NCBI GenBank assembly: GCA_910588745.1 | Contig: CAJURK010000047.1 | Span: forward strand, 1 to 23,546 | Direction: 5' to 3' | DNA length: 23,546 nucleotides | Origin: an uncultured Dorea sp. | GTDB taxonomy: Bacteria; Bacillota; Clostridia; Lachnospirales; Lachnospiraceae | Made by a program: the position numbers and the translations under genes | Notes under the pieces: generated by a model | What the model was told of the DNA's origin: nothing | What the model saw: only the letters and a program-made list of their open reading frames with translations | The model's database searches: none | Part shown: positions 22,113-23,546 of the stretch, one piece after another | Layout of the letters: each line of letters opens with the position of its first letter | Position numbering within the stretch: position 1 is the first letter of the stretch

Positions 22113-23520
22113 TGATCGAATTTCTCCTTTCAAATATCTTCGGGAACGCGGCGGATACTGGTATAGATTCTTTCCCCTGCTCTACGGCAAGATACTCGAT
22201 CTCCAGATTATTCTTTTTCATAATCTTACGGATCCCTTCTCTGATCTCGCTCTCCCGATCTGAAAGCTCTTCCGGATAATGAATTAGAATATCCATCTTC
22301 CCTTTTTCATAATACATCATCATGTCAAAAAAGCCAACATCTTTCAAATCAAATTTAATCAGTAATTTTATACCGCGCTCACGAGAACCAGGATTACCCG
22401 ATTCCTCATCCGGATCAATCCACAACTCGGAAAACATAGGAACGCCGTTTAAGATTGCCGGAAGCATCACATGCATAACAGGCATATATACACTTTCATT
22501 TACGAGCATCGCTTTCATAATATTCATAAAAGCTTCCCGATTCTCGATACCTGCTTCTCCCTTTACTCCGGCTTCCATAATATTCAGGAGATTATCAACC
22601 CACGGCATCTTTCCCGCCGCCCTGTCAAAGTCTACGTTCTGCATCATAGCGCGGAAATCAGCGGCAGACATACCGCCAAATCCCTTTTCAAACGCAGGAA
22701 ATTCCATCAGTTTCTGGAAAGACTGCAAAAGCCTCTCCAAATTCCCATTTTCATATCTGGATGTATTCAGAGTAAGCGTCGTTATTAAATCCCGGATTCT
22801 TCCCATATCTCTGGTCTCCGAAATGTATTTTCCGAGATAAGGAATAATTTGTTCCTTTAATATCTGCGCGTTTCTTGCATTCGCATTCATACTGTGAGGA
22901 AGCAATCTCTCTGCAAGTTTTGCAAGCTGTTCTCTGTCATTGCGGAACATATATCCTTCCATTTCCTTCAAGGCATCTTTAATATTCTGTAGAAGATGGC
23001 TCCCTGACGACATATCATTATACTTTTTTAAGAAATCCAGAATTCCGGCCTTAAGCTCTACTGTGGTCGCTTCACTCATCACCTGACGCAGCATATCAAA
23101 CAAAGGACCCTGCATACGGTTAGCCCCCGCCATCTGTCCTTTTAGGAATTCCGCCATCTGATCCGGCGTCATCTGCAGCATATTTAGTAAAGCCTGTATC
23201 TCTGCCGCCGTTCCCTTTCCCACGCCAGATTCCACCACATTCGCCATACCTGTAAAGATAAGCTTAGTCATCACATCCTCAAGCCTTGGAAGATCCTTCA
23301 ATGACTGTACAAAATTACCAAAGTTCGATTCATATGAAATTCCCTTATTAACATCATGCTCGCCTTTTGCCTGGCCTCTGCCGTCCGGACGGACAACCCG
23401 GTTGGGGTCAACAGGATTTTTAATACTCAAATCCTGGTTTTGCTGCGCATTATTTGGTTTATTGATTGCATTATTGTCATATCCGGTTGTGGGAGTCGTT
23501 ACTTTTAAAATATTTGACAT
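22099..23520 (-). CDS. FliK-like (YlqG-type) hook-length-control-related protein
   Basis: The protein has 473 residues. A disordered, Asn/Gln/Pro-rich N-terminus (1-60) is followed by a long helical region (about 65-350) rich in Leu, Met and Gln with repeated short helices. The C-terminal domain (about 360-470) contains LLIKFDLKDVGFFDMMMYYEKGKMDILIHYPE, which resembles the beta-rich hook-length control (FliK C-terminal) domain. In B. subtilis a similar protein, YlqG, is encoded directly before YlqH (FlhX), the same order as here. It may guide export-substrate switching together with FlhX, or serve another secretion-related role. The ATG at 23520 follows AGGTG closely. The promoter is outside or at the window edge. 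I assign the family from C-terminal resemblance and gene order. Confidence 0.72.
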   Translation of the reverse strand: MSNILKVTTPTTGYDNNAINKPNNAQQNQDLSIKNPVDPNRVVRPDGRGQAKGEHDVNKGISYESNFGNFVQSLKDLPRLEDVMTKLIFTGMANVVESGVGKGTAAEIQALLNMLQMTPDQMAEFLKGQMAGANRMQGPLFDMLRQVMSEATTVELKAGILDFLKKYNDMSSGSHLLQNIKDALKEMEGYMFRNDREQLAKLAERLLPHSMNANARNAQILKEQIIPYLGKYISETRDMGRIRDLITTLTLNTSRYENGNLERLLQSFQKLMEFPAFEKGFGGMSAADFRAMMQNVDFDRAAGKMPWVDNLLNIMEAGVKGEAGIENREAFMNIMKAMLVNESVYMPVMHVMLPAILNGVPMFSELWIDPDEESGNPGSRERGIKLLIKFDLKDVGFFDMMMYYEKGKMDILIHYPEELSDRESEIREGIRKIMKKNNLEIEYLAVEQGKESIPVSAAFPKIFERRNSINVTI

Positions 23521-23546
23521 TTTTTCACCTACTCTATAATTTACTC

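Noticed and set aside
22322..22840. 172-codon + strand open frame
   Set aside because: It is antisense to the FliK-like gene, Ser/Ile/Phe-rich in the manner of shadow frames, and has no ribosome binding site.
1..23546. tRNA, rRNA or CRISPR array
   Set aside because: No cloverleaf, ribosomal RNA segment or regularly spaced repeats were seen on either strand.

Overview
The window looks like a chromosomal segment of a motile, low-to-moderate-GC Gram-positive, most likely of the Lachnospiraceae or close Clostridia. The reasons are a Clostridia-type flagellin, strong AGGAGG-type ribosome binding sites on most genes, a sigma-28-like promoter, and a FliK-like/FlhX pair as found in motile Firmicutes. 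The species cannot be named from sequence alone.

Layout. (1) At 1-221 lies the end of a PIN-domain protein cut by the window edge. (2) At 222-709 is a mostly non-coding stretch holding the flagellin promoter and a long leader with a CsrA-site-like hairpin. (3) Flagellin (fliC) is at 710-1567, followed by two overlapping, mutually exclusive hairpins. (4) From 1728 to 19654 there are 14 apparent genes (one of them now split in two), all on the + strand. They mostly overlap by 4-16 bases or sit a few tens of bases apart, with no internal terminator seen. (5) A shared bidirectional terminator separates this from a minus-strand TPR glycosyltransferase (19734-20801). (6) That gene diverges from a PilZ-type protein (20935-21540). 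(7) At the right end a minus-strand pair encodes a FliK-like protein and FlhX.

The 18-kb block reads as a glycan or post-translational modification island serving the adjacent flagellin. It encodes three GT2 glycosyltransferases, a LicC-like cytidylyltransferase next to a CDP-glycerol-transferase-like protein, a short-chain dehydrogenase, an ATP-grasp/HAD fusion and an FkbM methyltransferase. It also encodes two radical SAM proteins, two DegT-like PLP enzymes, a polysaccharide pyruvyl transferase and a FemAB-like acyltransferase. The cytidylyltransferase/phosphotransferase pair suggests a phosphodiester-linked decoration in the style of the Clostridioides difficile type A flagellin modification. 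The rest points to a more elaborate, probably undescribed, amino-sugar-containing glycan.

The most unusual items are as follows. A Rossmann-like 'YGAG' module is shared by three otherwise different enzymes. A beta-propeller-like region is fused to the CDP-glycerol-transferase-like protein. An ATP-grasp domain is fused to a HAD domain. A roughly 98-bp palindromic element has split the pyruvyl transferase gene and supplies the downstream half with its own ribosome binding site and start codon.
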